DNA from: Chryseobacterium sp. H1D6B
GTDB lineage: Bacteria > Bacteroidota > Bacteroidia > Flavobacteriales > Weeksellaceae
Length of the DNA stretch: 64,000 bases
Direction: 5' to 3'
Assembly (NCBI RefSeq): GCF_029892445.1
Contig: NZ_JARXVJ010000001.1
Coordinates: 3,844,001-3,908,000 of the forward strand
This document shows, piece by piece, positions 62,212-64,000 of the stretch; the stretch's first letter is position 1; every line of letters begins with the position of its first letter. Both the position numbers and the translations under genes were made by a program. The notes under the pieces are model-generated. The model was not told where the DNA came from, did no database searches, and worked only from the letters and a program-made list of their open reading frames with translations.

Positions 62212-62670
62212 TTACTTCTGTTCGAGCCAATCTAATACTTTGGTTCTTCCAAAGCGGGAAGCAAACTCTATTGTTCTCTTCCTCGTTAAGCTGTCACATT
62301 TTTCTTTATCGATTAAGAGCTTTGCAATTTCATCTTCACCGGCTACAATTGCCCCCATTAAAGCTGTATTTCCTCTATTATCTTTAACACATAAATCTGC
62401 ATTTTTTTTTAGTAAAAATTCTACTGCATTCTTTTGCCCGTTATAGGAAGCAATCATCATGGCAGTATAACCATTTTCACCCTGATAGTTTACATTTACT
62501 CCAGATGCTAGGAACTCATTCAAGATTTCTATATTTGAAGTTCTTGCTCCATGAAAAAATGCTTTTTCCAGTTCCTTTTGAGAAGATTGTTTTTCTTGTG
62601 CAGTTATATTTTGAGAGCAAAATAATAATACCAGTCCTGTACAGAGGAAATTGTATTTAAACTTTTCCAT
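62212..62670 (-). CDS. Periplasmic ankyrin-repeat protein (AnkB-like)
   Basis: The 152-aa protein has a signal peptide (ends QNITAQEKQ) and about three ankyrin repeats: ARTSNIEILNEFLASGVNVNYQ, NGYTAMMIASYNGQKNAVEFL and NRGNTALMGAIVAGEDEIAKLL. It is 6 bp downstream of the catalase gene. Pairs of catalase and ankyrin genes are known in Pseudomonas and Campylobacter, where AnkB supports periplasmic catalase activity. It is likely involved in catalase maturation or haem delivery. Confidence 0.88.
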   Translation of the reverse strand: MEKFKYNFLCTGLVLLFCSQNITAQEKQSSQKELEKAFFHGARTSNIEILNEFLASGVNVNYQGENGYTAMMIASYNGQKNAVEFLLKKNADLCVKDNRGNTALMGAIVAGEDEIAKLLIDKEKCDSLTRKRTIEFASRFGRTKVLDWLEQK

Positions 62671-62676
62671 TATAAA

Positions 62677-64000
62677 TTATTTTGTGTATTCATCTTTTTG
62701 CAATCCTAAGCCGTTTCCTACTCTTGTACCATATTCAGGATCTGCTTTAAATAAAAAGCTAACCATTTTATTTTTTACTTTAGTATCCTTCACTTTAGAA
62801 AGATTGGTCACCCAGTTTTTAATCAGGTGATCTTTTTCCGATTGATTATATCCTCTATATAATAGACCTGCTTGTGAAAAATCATCAGGATTCTGAATCT
62901 CTTTACGCATTAAATAACCTTGTAATAGTCTTTTATCTTCTAATTTAAACTCAGTAGATAAATCATTTTGAGAGCTAGGGTAGTAGTTGATATCTCCTGT
63001 CCTCTCTTCAAAATTCATTGCTCCATCGATATGGTAGTTATTTACTTTAGTTAACGGCCTGTTAGCCGGAAGCAGTTGATGATTTTTACCTAAACGATAC
63101 ATTTGAGCGTCAGTATAAGAAAAGTTTCTGCCCTGCAACATTTTATCAGGTGAAAAACCTATTCCAGGAACTACTCTTGATGGAGCAAAAGCAGCACTTT
63201 CAGTGTATTGAAAGAAATTTGGCGGAATACGATCCAATACCAATGTTCCTACTTTTATTTCTTCTACGTCAAACCATTGTTTTGTATCGTCGAAAATATT
63301 GAATTTATATTTTCCAATATCTTTATTATCAATAATTTGAACATATAAATCCCATTTAGGATAATTTTTTGATGCAATATTATCATATAAATCCCTTGTC
63401 ATATGGCTGAAATCTTTACCCTGAACCTGAACAACCTCTTCAGCGGTTAAGTTCTTGATTCCCTGCAGTGATTTGAAATGAAATTTAACCCAGGATATAT
63501 TTCCTTTGCTGTTTATAAATTTAAATGTATTGACACCAAAACCATCCATTTCTCTGTAGGATTTTGGCGTACCATTATCAGACATCAGCCATGTTAAAGT
63601 CTGGAGTGCCTCCGGTGTTTGAGAAAAATAATCAAAAATTCTATTTTCATCCTGCAGATCCGTTATAGGAGAGGGCTTATTAGCATGGGTAAAATCCGGA
63701 AACTTAATAGCATCTCTAATAAAAAAGGTAGGGATGTGATTTCCAACTAAATCCCAATTTCCTTCTTCCGTATAAAACTTTACGGCAAAACCACGCGGAT
63801 CCCTAGCTGTTTCAGGCGATCCCTTAGAATGGATTACACTTGAAAAACGGACTAGAACAGGAGTTTTCTTATTGACTTCACCAAATATCTTAGCCTTTGT
63901 TAAAGAACTGATATCTTTTGTCGTAATAAAATACCCTTGTGCACCTGTTCCTCTTGGATGCATTACTCTTTCAGGAATTCTTTCTCTGCTGAAATGCTGT
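62677..64000 (-). CDS. Catalase, small-subunit, truncated at the 5' end by the window
   Basis: The visible reading frame (442 residues) continues past the window edge: the codons before the M at 63963 read HFSRERIPERV, the usual catalase N-terminal block, so the start lies beyond 64000. It has the distal-site block VMHPRGTGAQGYF, NHIPTFFIRDA and the proximal Tyr in RNFSYTDAQMYRLG. It ends without the HPII C-terminal domain, so it is a small-subunit type. It is likely exported with the ankyrin protein. The start is not in the window, so a signal peptide cannot be checked. Confidence 0.9.
   Translation of the reverse strand, partial: QHFSRERIPERVMHPRGTGAQGYFITTKDISSLTKAKIFGEVNKKTPVLVRFSSVIHSKGSPETARDPRGFAVKFYTEEGNWDLVGNHIPTFFIRDAIKFPDFTHANKPSPITDLQDENRIFDYFSQTPEALQTLTWLMSDNGTPKSYREMDGFGVNTFKFINSKGNISWVKFHFKSLQGIKNLTAEEVVQVQGKDFSHMTRDLYDNIASKNYPKWDLYVQIIDNKDIGKYKFNIFDDTKQWFDVEEIKVGTLVLDRIPPNFFQYTESAAFAPSRVVPGIGFSPDKMLQGRNFSYTDAQMYRLGKNHQLLPANRPLTKVNNYHIDGAMNFEERTGDINYYPSSQNDLSTEFKLEDKRLLQGYLMRKEIQNPDDFSQAGLLYRGYNQSEKDHLIKNWVTNLSKVKDTKVKNKMVSFLFKADPEYGTRVGNGLGLQKDEYTK

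Overview
The window looks like a chromosomal segment of a Flavobacteriia member (Bacteroidota), most like Chryseobacterium. The evidence is AT-rich DNA, an absence of Shine-Dalgarno sequences, several TAnnTTTG-type -7 boxes, a TonB-dependent receptor, a zeaxanthin-type carotenoid operon, AsmA-like proteins and a bacteriocin-like leader peptide of the 'MKNLKKL' type. The genus is an inference from protein style, not from a marker gene. I see no rRNA, tRNA, CRISPR array, transposase, integrase or phage gene.

Layout. 0-9 kb holds small transport, hydrolase and redox units: a truncated MFS gene, an HxlR regulator divergent from a lipoprotein esterase and an MFS exporter, a DsbA-like protein with a nucleosidase, a secreted esterase, and an AraC regulator divergent from an aldo/keto reductase. 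9-18.4 kb is a leftward NRPS-independent hydroxamate siderophore cluster: TonB receptor, PLP decarboxylase, a fused NIS synthetase/N-acyltransferase, an N-hydroxylase and a MATE exporter. A three-copy repeat array of about 165 bp sits between the synthetase and hydroxylase genes. 18.8-21.4 kb carries a Crp/Fnr regulator and a ClC channel.

21.6-24.7 kb is the most interesting block. A small secreted peptide with four ExxCG motifs (two of them EGKCG) is followed by a DUF692/MNIO enzyme, a DUF2063-type partner and a DoxX-type membrane protein, with an ECF sigma factor just upstream. This is the architecture of HvfABCX/bufferin copper-binding RiPPs. A strong hairpin with a T-tract lies between the precursor gene and the enzyme gene.

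24.8-34.1 kb is a stress island: YciF-like ferritin-fold protein, two tandem Crp/Fnr paralogues, small lipoprotein, YetF-type protein with a zinc ribbon, large-subunit catalase, CinA-like amidase, DUF6766-like membrane protein, iron-permease-like protein, DoxX-like protein and unknowns. Three sites TTATGA-N6-TCATAA lie 20-21 nt upstream of putative -7 boxes, which suggests a local Crp/Fnr regulon.

34.4-39.1 kb is a leftward carotenoid operon (MarR, CrtI, CrtB, SRPBCC, CrtZ, CrtYcd-type cyclase), divergent from an unrecognised 602-aa protein. 41.5-44.4 kb has two aldo/keto reductases around a PAP2 phosphatase. 44.6-51.9 kb is a rightward operon with an RND efflux system, a beta-propeller protein, an HD hydrolase and an EamA-like half transporter. 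51.9-54.4 kb has an AraC regulator and a flavin monooxygenase that appear less AT-rich than their neighbours. The right end has an SDR/GlcG-like/AraC group, a large AsmA-like protein, two DNA glycosylases (Mug and alkyladenine type), a glycine-zipper bacteriocin-like peptide, and an ankyrin protein paired with a second catalase cut by the window end.
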